Counted from the first letter of the stretch, positions 1 to 12,725 are shown. The stretch: 64,000 nt of DNA from Laccaria trichodermophora (GCA_018417955.1 JACTVC010000007.1:1488001-1552000); one strand, 5' to 3'. Numbers and translations are program-made. Notes: a model not told the origin generated them from the sequence alone.

Positions 1-2094
1 TATAAAATGCATACAAACCATGTATATGGTACCTCAATATTCCTGACAATAGTCTATTATTTTTCTCTTTTTCCTGTATATTTATGGCTATATTTCCATT
101 ATAGACTATATTTGGAAATATGCACAGACCAAATAAACAGTACACCAAGACCTATTTACATCACATGATTTTTCTGATTTTTCTAATTACATTTGTATTA
201 ATTACTATGTTAGCAAATGTGCACAGGCCATGTACATACCCAATATTGTCAACAACAGTCCATTTTCTTATTTTTCTGGCTATATTTGTATCAATTACTA
301 TATGAAAAAATGTGCACAAACTATATTCATAGTATGTCAATATTGTCCATAATAGTACATTATGTTTCTGTTTTTCTTCTAATTTTCTGGCCATATTGTC
401 ATTAATTACCATATTTGAAAATATGCACAAACCAAGTAAACACAAAATTATCACATATCATTTGAATTTTTTATCATTTTTCTGCCTATATTTATATTGA
501 TTACCATATTGGAAAATATGCACAGACCCTGTATATTGTACCCCAATATTTTCAACAATATTTTATTATTTTAATTTTAATTTTCTAATTTTCTAGCATT
601 ATTGAATTTCTCTTTAATTTTCTGGCTGTATTTGTATTAATTACCATATTGACCATATATCTATTTTCCCCTCTTTTTGTCTGATTTTCTATATATATTT
701 CCATAATGAGAAATGTGTACAGGCCATTAGTAATGGTCTATTGCCTTGCTCTTATGTTTTGCTGCTCTGTCCCCATGCCAAAGACAATACCCAAACAAGA
801 GCCCTTACTCCTCTACTTTGTGGAATCCTCTGCACCATTTACAATGGTTTTATATAATATCAAGAACCAATATACTGAATTTCCTACAGGGTATGCAATA
901 TGTCTATACTATCTACAAATGACAGTAACTAGATGATCACTATGAGCATATAAAGTGCTTTATTCAATGATCCTCACCCCCCAGCAGATGTGTAACACAC
1001 TATCTATGTGTTATATATGGGGAGCTGTTGATGAATGTTGTATAGTGAGCCAAAATGATAATGGTGTTAAGACCAAGCTGTGATTGGCTACAATATAAGT
1101 CAGATCTTGATTCAAGAGATATTCTGCTAGTATCTAGTGGAGATCATTCATGCTTCAGAATCCCACTGCACAATCCCCACTCCTTCTCTGGAAATTCTAC
1201 ACCAAAAGGTTGGATAAATGAAAGATTACTCCTTCATCTACTGGTCCATATATGTGGTAGTGTAGACAGCTGCATACCTAATACAGCCTTACAGCCTCCC
1301 CTACTCTATAACATCAACCAGGACCTTCCAACATGTAGTCATCATGATATAGGTGACTCCAGGGGATCTCACCTTGCAACTTGTCACTTACTGCTACAGT
1401 TGTAAATGAACTGGCAATGTAATCTTGCCTCTGGCTTGGTTCAAACCACCAACCTGCTGACAAGCTGTAATCTTTTATTTAGTGTAACTGAATGCCTATT
1501 TAGTGACTCTGGTGTCACAAGACCCAGTCTATCAGGGCAGGTCTTATCAGATCTGCACTGTTATCTCTTCCCGCATCTGTAGTCAACCTCTCATGGATTT
1601 CCAGGGTAGCTTTGAATATCTGGAGCAATCTTGAATCTTGCTAAAATACACCCACATCTAGTTTCTAACCCTCATTCTTCCTCTCTTTGGACTGTAGCTG
1701 TGACCAAGATCACAGCTGGCAATTGTCATTCCAGCTTGCCATAGCACTTTCATTGACAGCTTCCACATTTAATGCACATATAATCCATTAGACCACCCAA
1801 ATTTGAAATACTACTAGAATAAAATCAGAAAGAAATTGGGTGTTGATGATGGGGTGATATTTACATGGTCTGTGCACAGTTCCCTATATAGTAAGTACTG
1901 AAATTACAGCCAAAAAGTGAGAAAAAAATAAGAAAAGAAATTCACATGCTGGAAATGGTCATTAATAATGTTAATGTATTGTTTACTTGGTCTGTGCACA
2001 TTTCCAAATGTGGTAATTAGTGAAAATATGGCCAGAAAATTGATGTCTGACTCCAGCTGATATGGTTTCATCTGATAGGCACATGATAAATGCA

Positions 2095-2285
2095 TCATAT
2101 AGTTGTTCATATTGCATATCATATGATACAGTCATGTGGTATGACATGTGATCAATCATGTGATATGATCGTGTGAGGTATCATGTGGTCTGCTTATGTG
2201 ATGTATCATGTGGTCTGATTATATGATATAGATCATGTGATATGTCATGTGGTTTGATCATGTGACATATCATGTCATAGCCACC
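2095..2285. repeat. Short satellite of ATCATGTGATAT-like units
   Basis: About fifteen degenerate units of atcatgtg(at/gt) follow one another inside foldback copy X1. The reverse-complement counterpart sits at about 19370-19470 in copy X2, so the satellite is an inherited part of the element. Confidence 0.7.
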
Positions 2286-4139
2286 AAAGATTTTAGCACT
2301 TATCTAGTATTTACACCAGAATAATGTGGCTACTACAATGGCAAAATAAAGTAAGTCTTGCATTTCTACATGAAAAATTGAAGAGAAAGAGAAAAAATAA
2401 TAGAGGAAATTCAATAAAGCCAGAAAATCAGAAAAATAAAATAAAATAAAAATAAAAGTAAAAAAGTAATGTTAAAAATATTGGGGTACAATGTGCAGGG
2501 TCTGTGCACATTTTCCAATATGGTAATCAACATAAATATAGGCAGAAAAATAAATAAATAAATTCAAATAATATGTGATAATCTTGATGTACTGTTTACT
2601 TGGTCTGTGCATATTTCCAAGTATGGTAATTAACGAAAATATAGCCAGAAAATCAGAAGAAAAACAGAAAAATACTGTACTATTATTGACAATATTGACA
2701 TACTATAAACATAGTTTGTGCACATTTTCTGATATAGTAATTGATACAAATATAGGCAGAAAAATGAGAAAATGGACCCATCGTTGACAATATTGGGTAT
2801 ATACATGGCCTGTGCACATTTGCTAATATAGTAATTAATACAAATATAATTAGAAAAATAAAATAAAAATCATGTGATGTACATAGATCTTGATGGACTG
2901 TTTACTTGGTCTGTGCATATTTCAAAATATAGTAAATAATGAAAATATGGCCAGAAGATTACAGCCAAAAGAGGCAAATAATAGAATTTTGTCAGGAATA
3001 TTGAAATACCATATACATGGTTTATGTGCATTGTCTGATATAGTAATTGATGCAAATATACTGTAAGAATCAGAAAAGAAAAGAGAGAAAAAAGGACAGA
3101 TATACTATTGACTGTTATTGACAATGTGGGTGCATAGTGGACATGACCTGTGCATATTTGCAAATAGGGTAATTTATGCAAATATAGCCAGAAAATCACA
3201 ATAAAATGAGAGTAACATTGGGGAAAATGTAGATGGTAATTACTGGTGGTCATAATGTTGCAGGGCTGATTTTGGAGTCCATTTTGCATTTTCAAATGAG
3301 AAATATTACTATTTTCCAGCAAAATCATTGATAAAATATGGTAGAAATGAGAAAAAATAGGACTTCTTGTTGGGTACTGTTGTCAAGGTCTAAAATCCAT
3401 ATCTAAAAAAGAAAATCCAACTATTTTTAATAGAGAGATCAGAATTCTGTAGGATTCTAGCTATTTCTGCAGAAATAGGTGGGGCACAGTAAAGCACTGG
3501 CAGTCATGATGGTGGTCAAACAGGAAATTCAATAGGTCATTATAGTCAACAAACACAAATACATGACATATACTTTTACATGAAACATCAGACCCTCACA
3601 ATCCTCAGAACTCTCCAGTGCTCAGGAAGATACCTCTATGGGAGTGGGAAAATATAGCTAGCATAGTAAATGTAACAATCCCCAGAACTCCCTCTAGTTT
3701 TCAGAAACATTAGTTTACTGCAGTGAACAATATGGCTTGCACATCAGCCAATATTTACCTCTGGTAATTTGCATGAATAATAGACAACAGTAATGATTCA
3801 GTAGGTAGGCTAGTCTATTATAGGCAATTACCAATATAAACTCAATATAAGAGCAGTCAGTAAAAACCTTCATTATCTGAAGAAGCAGAATTTAGAGGCT
3901 ATAACTATATAAAAAATAGCTGAATACCAATAGATACAGTTGCATGCAATATATAATCTGCTGTTTCTAGAACAAAAATACAATATGAAAGTTAAAGGGC
4001 AAGTTTAGGACCAAAATTATCTTTATGATAAATTTTGTAGAAAAGTTGAATCCAGAAGATAAAAGTTTGAATGGTCAGAAATTTTTGAAGTTATTTTTTT
4101 GAAACTAGGACCCCAGATACTCCATGACACTGGCAGGAA

Positions 4140-4440
4140 ATTTTTTGCCTATGTGACATGGCTAAAACATTTCTGAGCAGTGTGACATGCTCAAAAGATT
4201 TTTCAGCAGTGTGACATGGCTCAAACATTTCTTAGCAGTGTGACATGACAAAAAGATTTTTCAGCAGTGTGACATAGCTAAAACATTTCCAACCAGTCTG
4301 AAACACTTCAAATATTTCCGACCACTCTAACATGCTTCAAACATTTCCAACCAGTCTGAAACACTTCAAATATTTCCAACCACTCTAACATGCTTCAAAC
4401 ATTTCCGACCACTTTCAGATGGCTAGGATATTTTTCAATG
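4140..4440. repeat. Subterminal iterons of the X1 foldback element
   Basis: Roughly ten degenerate units of about 27-30 bp alternate 'agtgtgacatg' with 'aaacatttc' or 'agatttttcagc'. They lie between the TCTGGGGTCCTA box and the terminal CACTTCAGT. Copy X2 has the matching array inverted at about 17960-18130. Subterminal repeats in this position are often transposase-binding sites in DNA transposons; that role is inferred here. Confidence 0.6.
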
Positions 4441-4536
4441 CAATATATCAACCCAAATATTTCTGGTCACAATATTGAAGGTCAAACATTTTTGCCCAAT
4501 GCAATAATATATTTTCCTCCAGAGGCAAAAAAATAA

Positions 4537-5298
4537 ATGGCCAAGGAACCTATTAGCCTGGATACATTCTTACATTTTACAAGGCTAATAGCTTGGTCAA
4601 GGTGGGTGACTGAAGTGGGTGCATCTGGTTATCTTCGACAAGAGTTTAGAGAACTTGAGCTTCTTGATGACATTACCAACCTTAAATACAATGGCCAATT
4701 GCCTCCATCAATCAATGGCCAACTGCGTAATGCTCTCTTATGTCAGTATCAACAGCTCAAAGGGAAGGGGTATTGTCCACAAAATGTGATGGGGCCAATT
4801 AGATGGAGTGAAATGTATCCAATGCAAACTTTTCAGGTGATCACTGATAGTTCATGGACACTCACCACAAAATCAACCACTAATGCAACTGAAGAGGTTG
4901 ACATCCAATCACAAAAGAAAAGTAAAAACATCTCAGGTTATTTTGTTCCTGCACAGGGATCAAAGGCAATTGCATCTACACTCAAAAGAAAGGCAGAAGA
5001 GGATCTAAATACTGATGGACCAAAGTCAAAGAAAATTAGAGCCAGCTTTGGACCTACACCTGACATTCCAGTTGGGATTCTTTGGGATTCGGTAAATTAC
5101 AGCTGCTCATATGATTCTCTATTTACAATTTTGTGTGAGATTTGGATTTACAATCCAAAAAGCTGGACAAAAACATTTTTTTCATTTGGGAATCAAGGAA
5201 AAATATTATCAGAAGGATACAAAAAAGTTATCAGAGGTCTGGAGACTTTGGAAACTTGTGTAAGAGGCCATTGCAAGCATGGCAGGAACAAGTCCTAA
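4537..5298 (+). pseudogene. USP-like cysteine peptidase, N-terminal part
   Basis: Open frame of 253 codons. Residues near 185-200 read WDSVNYSCSYDSLF, which resembles the catalytic Cys box of ubiquitin-specific-protease-like peptidases found in basidiomycete repeats. The middle (about 135-170) is Lys/Arg-rich with KRK and KSKK patches suggesting nuclear import. The frame ends soon after, without the His box, which lies about 3 kb downstream at 8262-8966. The first 27 residues, including the ATG, are encoded by the end of the neighbouring foldback element, so this start is an acquired one and the true start may have been elsewhere. The 3' end coincides with a 43-bp sequence that recurs inverted at 10238. 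It is a broken, probably non-functional gene. Confidence 0.55.
5254..5296 (+). repeat. 43-bp sequence with an inverted partner at 10238-10280
   Basis: The stretch starting cttgtgtaagaggcc is found again as its reverse complement at 10238-10280, with a handful of mismatches. Together they look like the ends of a roughly 5-kb insertion. However, the flanks show no clear duplication, and the peptidase 3' half lies between them. The nature of the repeat is unresolved. Confidence 0.4.
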
Positions 5299-5859
5299 TT
5301 TGCAAGAGTGATAGTAACCCATTTCTGCATTTTTTTGCATTTTTTCTGAATTTTTTTAGCTATATTTTTTACAAACTAGTATATCTTTCTATTTGAGTGT
5401 CACTCTGGCCTTCAAGCAGAGTACCTCAGTATCATCACCATCAATGGGCAATATTACTTATTTGGAAGTCTATCTAAACTTGACATCATCTCTATTCTGT
5501 CATTTCAGACTATCTATATTTATCCTCATTTCAGAATGATCCTATGATTAAGAAGTGCATACTGCAAAAACTAGAGATTGAACGTGTTGAATGTTTTAGA
5601 TTTCAGACTATTTATTTGTATTTACCTACATTTATTAGGCTTTCAGAATATTTCCACAGATAAGAAGTGCAAAGTAATTGGTCATGTGACCATCATCCCA
5701 ATGTCCCATTATATGGACCCTGATAGGTAAGATCATTTTTCTCTTGGTTTTCTTCACTTTTTGGTCAAACCAGATGGTATTTCCTTTTTCAGATGGACAC
5801 TGAAGGCAGTGTCTGACATGCATTACATCATTCAATTTTTTCTTATTTTTCCACTATTT

Positions 5860-6510
5860 TACAGCTACTTTTGGATATATTACCATATTTGGAACTAGGC
5901 CCTGGACTCTGACAGTGTTACTCAACATTATCACCAGCAATGAGCACCATCCCCCATGTTTTTCTCATTTTTGATGATTTTTGGGCTATCCATGGCTATA
6001 TTACCATATTTGGAACTGGATCCTGGACCCTGACAATGTTACCCAATGTTATCACCAGCAATAAGCACTATCTCTCATTTCTTCCTGATTTTTTGGCTAT
6101 TTTGTAGCTATTTTGGGGCATATTACCATATTTGGAACTGGACCCTGGACCCTCACAACATTATCCAACATTATCACCAGTATTGAGCACCATCCCCCAT
6201 TAACAGTGAGCACCACCCCTAATTTTTCCTGGAATTTGTGCTATTTTATTGCTATTTTACATCTAAAATGGTGCATATTCCCTAATTTAGAAATGCATAG
6301 ACCCTGAAAACAACCTACAACATCAACACCAACAATGAGCACCACCTCTAATTTTTCCTCATTTTTCTGCTATTTTATTGCTATTTTACATCTGAAAACG
6401 CACATTTCCTTGTTTAGAAATGTGCCCTGGACTCTGAAAACCACCCCTGACATGGTCACCAACAGTGAGCAACACCCCAAGCTCATTTTTGCAACCAGCA
6501 AGCCCTTTAT
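5860..6510 (+). repeat. Degenerate tandem repeat, about 115-130 bp unit
   Basis: Five or so units share 'attaccatatttggaac', 'ccctggaccctga' and 'atcaccagcaatgagcacc'. The unit resembles the arm units of the X1/X2 foldback elements. The last one recurs at 62930-63110 as a direct dispersed copy. No gene is visible in the surrounding 5300-8160 interval. Confidence 0.65.
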
Positions 6511-6911
6511 AGCCAATATAATATGTATAGGCTAAATTTGTAAGCATTGGAAATGTCCAAAAATGACGTACTTCCCTTGTGGGCTACCTTTCTTTACTTC
6601 AGCCCAAAGAGATGAGTAAGCAACAACATGTGATGAAGGGTATATACATATTTGGAAGTATTTGGTAGACTACATCTGTAATATTCTCAAACCATGATCA
6701 TACAAACTATGATGTGAGTATCAAAAATAGAGTGAAAATGTTGAATGTTTTGGATTGTGGACTGTTTATTTGTATTTGTCTGCATCCATTGTCATTTTAA
6801 AATAGTCCTGCAATTAAGAAGTGTGTACTGCAAAAAAAACTGTGTCATTTAGACCAGAATTGGCAGAGCTACACATAAATCTTCATTTTCGCTAAAAATG
6901 ATGACTAAGTG

Positions 6912-6984
6912 ATGACGCACCAAGTAAAATGATGACACACATTCATTTCCCGATCGCATTGATGGAAAATGAATGTGCGTCATT
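6912..6984. repeat. Imperfect hairpin, copy 1
   Basis: Arms of about 20 bp (aatgatgacacacattc and its near complement) flank a short loop containing 'gatcgcattga'. A second copy is at 7566-7622. The 'tgcagaaaaaaggtaa' block at about 7090 recurs at about 7245, so the whole stretch looks like a local duplication. Confidence 0.5.
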
Positions 6985-7565
6985 GTAAGGCACAAGAGAT
7001 CCTCGTGACATCATCGCTGCAGGACATATTAGCAATTTGAAGGAAAAGCTGTAACTTTGCCAGATCTGCTCCGAATTACATAAAATAAAATGCAGAAAAA
7101 AGGTAAAATTCCATGCATTTCGATTATGTAAAATTTAGCAGTATGTATTACATAATTGGCATGTCATTACCCAAGTTATACCAACAATTCTAGGAGAAAA
7201 TACTGTAACTTTGTCATTTCTACTTCAAATTGCATCAATCAAAATGCAGAAAAAAGGTAATATTCCAGAGGATTTAATCACTTAAATTTTAGCATTATAT
7301 ATTATGTAATTAATGAGCAGGATGCATCTGGACTGAAATAGGGCAATAATAACTTATGCAGTACATTGTTGATATGACAATCCATGTTTTTATGAACAGC
7401 CAGCAGCCGATTTGCAACCTTGCATGCTGCTGATAAACAAGCATCAGTAACATTGGAATCAAGGTCACGCATGGCATCCACAGTTGGAGAAATTTCCCCA
7501 AGCCTTGATGGCGTATACCCCCACCCAAAATGATGATGCACAAGAAGCAAGGAAAGGCACAAACA

Positions 7566-7622
7566 ATGATGTACATTCACTTCCCAATTGCATTGATTGG
7601 AAGTGAATGTGTGTCATTTCAA
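7566..7622. repeat. Imperfect hairpin, copy 2
   Basis: Arms aatgatgtacattcacttcc and ggaagtgaatgtgtgtcatt surround an 'aattgcattgatt' loop. It is homologous to the hairpin at 6912-6984. The inverted arms could be the terminal repeats of very short elements. Confidence 0.5.
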
Positions 7623-8261
7623 GGCACCAGAGGCATTTAAAAAATCTGATGTACAACTATAAATATTTGTGATCAATGTCATTGCCAAACAGAACAACAT
7701 GTGACAATAGGAACCACTGAAACCTCCTGCAAGGTTTTGGCAATGTACCGTCATTTGTTTCTCTTCTTCTTGAGGTTCCTTGGATATCAAATTCATGCTC
7801 ATGTCTGATACCACCCATAACACACTTGACATAGGAACACACAAAATGCCTCATCAACTTGACCAACCCACATGTTGCATCATTGTGTATTTAGTGGGTG
7901 GGTCAAAGTTTATATGCCATGGGTGCCAGATGAAATGATTACAAAAGCATTTAGTATGTATAATTAAGGAAGAATCAGTCATGGGAATGAGGACCATCAC
8001 TGTCCTTGTCGATGTTGATATAGATGCTTATTCAAAATGATACGACTTGTGTCGGCTATATAAAGTCCCTTTAACCGGTGATGACCATTTTGAGCGAGAA
8101 TCCACGCCATCACCAGACAGTTCACACGGTCAGTAATACATTGTAGTGTTGACTACAAAAAATGCTAACAGACGACTACAAACCCTGGACAAAGTCTTCT
8201 AAATCCCTGACTGTGGGAAGCCATCAATTTTCATGGGAGAAAGGCTAAATTCCGCGTTAGA

Positions 8262-8966
8262 ATGCTGAAAAAATCCTTGAGATCCAGGATAATAAACGAG
8301 TCTCTTCATAAACTCAGAGGACTCGTAAATGTTCGAAATGATGTGTGTTCATCACTCAAACAAGAAAATTCAGATTTATTTCCAAGTGGACAAATGGGGA
8401 CTGATATCCGTGATTTAATCTCATATATTTTTACTTCACATCACAATATTAGCTTGGGCTGCCGTAGAATATCATGTGATACCTGTGGTTTTTTTCAAGA
8501 CTTGGATAATCCACCTGAAAGAGTGATGTCAATACTTGATGGAACTTACAAGTCAATCAATGAATGGTTGCAACAATGGCTGAGGGAACCAAGCATATGT
8601 GATTGTGGTGCACCGATGGCAACTTCCTGAATGTATGACCAACCCCCTTCACTTCTTGTATTCAGTTTGAATACAAGTAGTGTCTCAATTAGCAAAACTA
8701 TTCGTATTAAAGGCTCCAATGGTAAATTCACAGTCCTCCCACTGAGGGGCATAATTTATTCTGGTGGATTTCACTTCACATCTCATATAATTAGCCCTGG
8801 AAAGGAAGTGTGGTATCATGATGGTATGGTGACTAAGAGAAATTGTATAAAGAAAGGGCATCTAACTGATTTTACTGAAGACTCTTTGAAGATCTGTAGA
8901 GAGAAAAACTCTTCTGGTGAGTTGGTTGAGTGCCAAGCAGTTGTAGCAATTTACTCTAAAAAGTGA
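8262..8966 (+). pseudogene. USP-like cysteine peptidase, C-terminal part
   Basis: Two adjacent open frames lie in the same phase and are separated by a single TGA at 8628-8630. The first carries CDTC and CDCG cysteine pairs, as in the zinc-finger-like insert of USP peptidases. The second carries a PSLLVFSLN strand and then GGFHFTSH followed by WYHDG, which fits the catalytic His box of the same family. This matches the missing end of the fragment at 4537-5298. The two partly overlap in family position, around 'KKVIRGLETLE' and 'HKLRGLVNVR', so they may derive from two copies. The frame upstream of 8262 stays open back to a TGA just before 8220. It is broken by at least the internal stop and the 3-kb interruption. 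Confidence 0.6.
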
Positions 8967-8984
8967 ACCATATTTAAATGTGTT

Positions 8985-9240
8985 TATTTGGTTTGTTAGA
9001 GCATTTTAGTAGCATATAGTAGTGTCGTCTACACTGGAGCAAATTGGGCCATAGAAAGGTCCTAAGCACAAGGTAGCATAAAGGCAAAGATGTCAAAATA
9101 AAAACATACAACTTCATTGCTGAATTTGTACTCAGTTTGTTGGAGTATTTCCATGCCATGTAGTAGTAGTATTCAAATGAGTATACACCCTTCTGAGCAT
9201 CAGCAATTTTGTATTTATGATTACAATTACACACTACTTT
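8985..9240. repeat. Diverged dispersed repeat with a relative at 44355-44720
   Basis: Shared blocks in the same order include 'tggtttgttagagcatttt', 'ggtcctaagca', 'tagcataaaggcaaa' and 'aaaataaaaac'. The relative at 44355 is a cleaner tandem repeat with a 160-bp period. The following interval to 9780 shows no supportable gene. Confidence 0.45.
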
Positions 9241-9789
9241 TTCACTTGTTGTTGGGTTTGATCAATCAATGGGGGTGGAAAGTCTTCTGTTAGTATTGTT
9301 AGTATAGGTATAGTAATTGCAGAGTAGTAGCAATATACCTTGGAAGGGTCCAACATCAACTGAACTATCTATTTCAATGAAAAATGAATATAAAATATTA
9401 AAATAAATAAAATATAAAAAACTTACTAAATGACAAGCTTACAGCTCGATATTCACTGGGGCCAGCTTCACCATTTTTGTTACTTTCTCCATGGGTAGGT
9501 GGAGAAGGGGTAGGTGGAGAAGTACCTCCATGCAGGTGCAAGCCCTTGAAATTAGTTTGAACTGCTTTATCAATCATCAGCAACAGCAAAACCAAAAACA
9601 GTTGTATCACATACATTGTTGAGCATGGTGACTTGATGTACAAATATTTGGTTTAGAAAATATTGTTGCAAGTGGCCAGGTAATAGCTGAAGACGAAAGT
9701 GAGACACTGTTATGTTGAACAGAGACTACAATACTAACCTGAAGTCTGAATATTGGGGACTTCATTGAGTACAGCTGGGCTACTTATAT

Positions 9790-10110
9790 AGGTTGGAAAC
9801 AACAAGGGGCAAAGAACAACAAGAAGACAATAAGAACAATAAGAACAATGGGAACAATAGGAACAGTAAGAACAAACAATAAGAACAATAGGAACAATAA
9901 GAACAATAAGGACAATAAGAACAATAAGAACAATAGGAACAGTAAGAACAATAGGAACAATAGGAACAATAAGAACAGTGAGAACAGTGAGAACAATAAG
10001 AACAATAGGAAGAATAGAAACAATAAGAACAATAAGGACAATAAGAACAATAGAAAAGATAGGGGTAGGATGATGACAATAGGAACAATAGGGACAATAA
10101 GGATGTTGGA
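9790..10110 (+). repeat. Minisatellite of 9-bp AAGAACAAT units
   Basis: About thirty units of aagaacaat or aggaacaat lie in tandem. Both strands are open because the unit length is a multiple of three, giving Asn/Lys-rich plus-strand and Tyr/Cys/Ser- or Leu-rich minus-strand reading. These reading frames are a by-product of the repeat and are not called as genes. Confidence 0.9.
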
Positions 10111-10237
10111 ATAATGGAATCAGGTGACAGGAACAGAATCAATTCTAATAAATATAATTGGATGGCTAGAGTAAAGAATATTGGTAATTAAAATTCTTTT
10201 CTAAAATTGTTCTTTATATATCCTGTTGCAAAAAAAA

Positions 10238-10280
10238 AGAGGACTCGTACCTGCCGTGCTTGCAACGGCCTCTTACACAA
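10238..10280 (-). repeat. Inverted partner of the 43-bp sequence at 5254
   Basis: On the minus strand it begins cttgtgtaagaggcc and runs through 'gttgcaagcacggcagg'. The copy at 5254 reads 'attgcaagcatggcagg'. The remaining sequence from 10290 to 11150 has no gene I can support. Confidence 0.4.
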
Positions 10281-11169
10281 GTAGACCTGTGGGAGTGAGA
10301 AACCTGCAAACCAAGAACTGGAGCAAGGGATAGGCTTTGATGACAGATTTAAAATCCTCTGAAGTTGAGTTTGGAAAATAAAGTGCTTCAAAGACTGGAC
10401 GCATTGCAGAAGTGATTCAGCTAATGTCCTCCTGTGGTAAATGGAGAACACAATACAAGTTTTGCTAGGCTTCTGAAGCATCCTCTCCTAAAATGAACAA
10501 AGGAATGGAATGTAAGCCCTTTGGCTTGATAAGTGGTGGAAGATACATGAGGAGGCTCTAAATTAGTGAGAGCTCTTCTTTCAGGTAGACCAACACTCCT
10601 TACATGGGTAAGTAGCAGAGAATATGAATTAATATATTAGGTATAATGTCACTATTTTCTCCTACAAAATCTCCAGGTTTTCAGATGCCCCATGATTGTA
10701 CAGTACAATGTTTTGAAATCAGCTGTGACAGCAACAAAATCAGCTAAGAGAAGACTTGTAACATGCTAGTTCCGCAGTGAGTCCCTCACGTACTGACTAT
10801 CCTCTCACCATTAGATACTTTCCCATATCCCAACGCATCCACAGTTCATGACACTTATGCTTGCATATGCCTTCATTTGTCAACATTTCTTTTTTGTTTT
10901 TAACCCAAGCTGATGATGTTGTGCAGTACACCTCTCAAAGCAAAATTCTACTTTGCAATGAAGTGCTCCATAATGAAGCCTTTAACTTATGGCGGTTCTC
11001 ATGATTCATCCCACTCGGCTCCCCAAATCTATTTCAGCTATCTCCAGCTGCTGTTACATTCAGGCAATGGTCAGCTTGGGTAAGCAACATCACAGATAAC
11101 CTGCCAGATGTGAGTTCCCAATATTTAATTATCCTTTTCAGTTTGGTATCAGACTGCTGGCCTTTAGGT

Positions 11170-12003
11170 GAATAAATTCTACCCTCAGTGGGTGCCCACA
11201 TGGGCGGAATGCCTAGGCACCTGCCAAATCGTAGTGCAATGCAAGGCCCTTTGTGGTCAATTTTTGCACAGTGGCAATTTGCAGGCTGCACTGCAAAACT
11301 TTATCCTGCCTCCAGAACATCGCCTGTGAAGAATATGGGACAAAGTCCACATGGCTTTCCAGCTGCCCGAGAATGAGACAGGTAAGTGATCTCATCTCAA
11401 AAAAATTTATTCAGCTCAAATACTGGCTCTTCCTTCTTCTGCTTGCTAGTGGTCAGGTGGAACGATGCATCGCCCACACAGCCCCTTTTCCCAGGTCCCT
11501 TCATAATGCCATTGGTTCATGTACAGGGTGAAATTGGGCGAAATATTCACACTATTGTTCACTCCATGGTGTCACATTACCTTGAGTGTGACTGGGGCCC
11601 TGCAATGGACTTTATTTTAGATATGTTCCAATTGTGCATTGCCAACCTTGCAGCAGACATTGCACCAGCTGTGGATTTAGAAACAGCAGAGAGGATACTT
11701 GTCTTGGTAAGCAATTTGTGGTTCAGCCCACTGCCCCTATTTTCACCCATTGTTCTTTAGGCTGTCCTTTTGCACACCTGCTTCTATTCTCAACACTGCA
11801 ATATCTCTTGAACTGGGGGCTGTTGCTGTCACAGCCTCTTGATTGTAATCCAGCTATGCCTCGCACAGTAGCCACCTTCCTCAGGCAAGCAACTCCCATT
11901 CGAGAGGTTCCCCCAGCAATGATATCCTACATTGCAACAGAGGTGAGGCCTCTAATATTGCCTATCACAGATTTTGGAGCATTGATATGTCCTTTTAGTT
12001 GCT
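11170..12003 (+). CDS. Unknown multi-exon coding fragment
   Basis: Not recognised. A plausible exon runs from about 11447 to 11705 and includes IVHSMVSHYLECDWGPAM and AADIAPAVDLETAERI. It is preceded by an AG acceptor near 11445 and followed by a donor gtaagc at about 11707. A next acceptor is at 11759, after which an open stretch ends at a gtgagg donor near 11941. The amino-acid composition is natural and free of repeats, which is why I list it. The frames do not join cleanly across the introns, so it may be decayed. No domain is visible. Confidence 0.25.
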
Positions 12004-12469
12004 AACAGCTGTCTTGTGGGCTATGTGCAAAGATTTGGGGGTTGCTGCTCTCCCTCCCATGAACAGAGAAATCATGGCAGGAGCAATGTTTTATTTCACA
12101 CAGTCATCCAAGTGTCAGATTTTTCAGGGGTGAAGTGAAGAAGCTGGTTGGCCTGCTGACATGCATGTACTCACTGAAACCCAGGATGACACAGTAGTTT
12201 GGACACCTCCATTTTTGTGTATGCCTCAGTGTCAATTTGAATAAGCAATTTTACATCTTTTTGAATGTGTACTACAGGCCCAGTAGAGAATTTTTGTGAG
12301 AGATAGCCATTACATGTAGGCAAAATGCCTGCTATATTGCCAACTGCTGAGTTCCAAGGAGGCAAACAAGGCACAACTTTGAACCTCACAGTGAAGTTTC
12401 AGTAACCTGAATTTGGTGTGCTCAGCCTTAACTATGATATTTCAATATGATGTAAGTATACAGGCCCTT

Positions 12470-12725
12470 TACACAGACTGTTGGTAAAAAAAAAGATATG
12501 TGACCTGAAAAAGATCTTTTGGAACAGAGAAATAATTCTGTACATGTGACAGTGGACAAAAATAAATACATGACAATGGGATATCAAAAGGATAATTCTG
12601 ATCATGTGACAGCAGACAAAAATATATATATGACAGAAAAAAGATCTTTTTGTATGCAGGGAAAGGATCTTTTGGTGTGACAGTGGACAAAAATTAATAT
12701 GTGACAGGATCTTTTGTTATTCAGG
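12470..12725. repeat. Imperfect minisatellite, about 65-70 bp unit
   Basis: Three to four units combine 'aaaagatctttt', 'catgtgacag' and 'ggacaaaaat'. Units differ by small indels. From 12726 to 13850 no gene or other structure was convincing. Confidence 0.6.

Larger units (their letters stand above)
1..4617. mobile_element. Foldback element copy X1, cut by the window start
   Basis: Long inverted-repeat element. The AT-rich arms at about 60-700 and 2400-3100 are reverse complements of each other, centred near 1520, and are built from degenerate units of roughly 115-130 bp that each carry a 'gcacagacc' box. The right end at 4617 reads CACTTCAGTCACCCACC when taken inward. It is followed by about 30-bp iterons and then a TCTGGGGTCCTA box. 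The same order occurs in the copy at 17782 and in the palindrome at 20690. The left end lies outside the window, so no target-site duplication can be checked. No transposase is visible inside, so it is presumably non-autonomous. The core at 700-2000 holds no convincing gene. Confidence 0.7.

Noticed and set aside
1055..1405. 116-codon open frame in the core of foldback copy X1
   Set aside because: It has no domain, no splice partners and no second copy to test it. The composition is not distinct from neighbouring non-coding sequence.
9784..10142. Cys/Tyr-rich 120-codon minus-strand frame
   Set aside because: By-product of the 9-bp AAGAACAAT minisatellite.
10238..10280. tRNA or snoRNA gene
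   Set aside because: The conserved 43 bp has no A/B boxes, no C/D boxes and no cloverleaf pairing.
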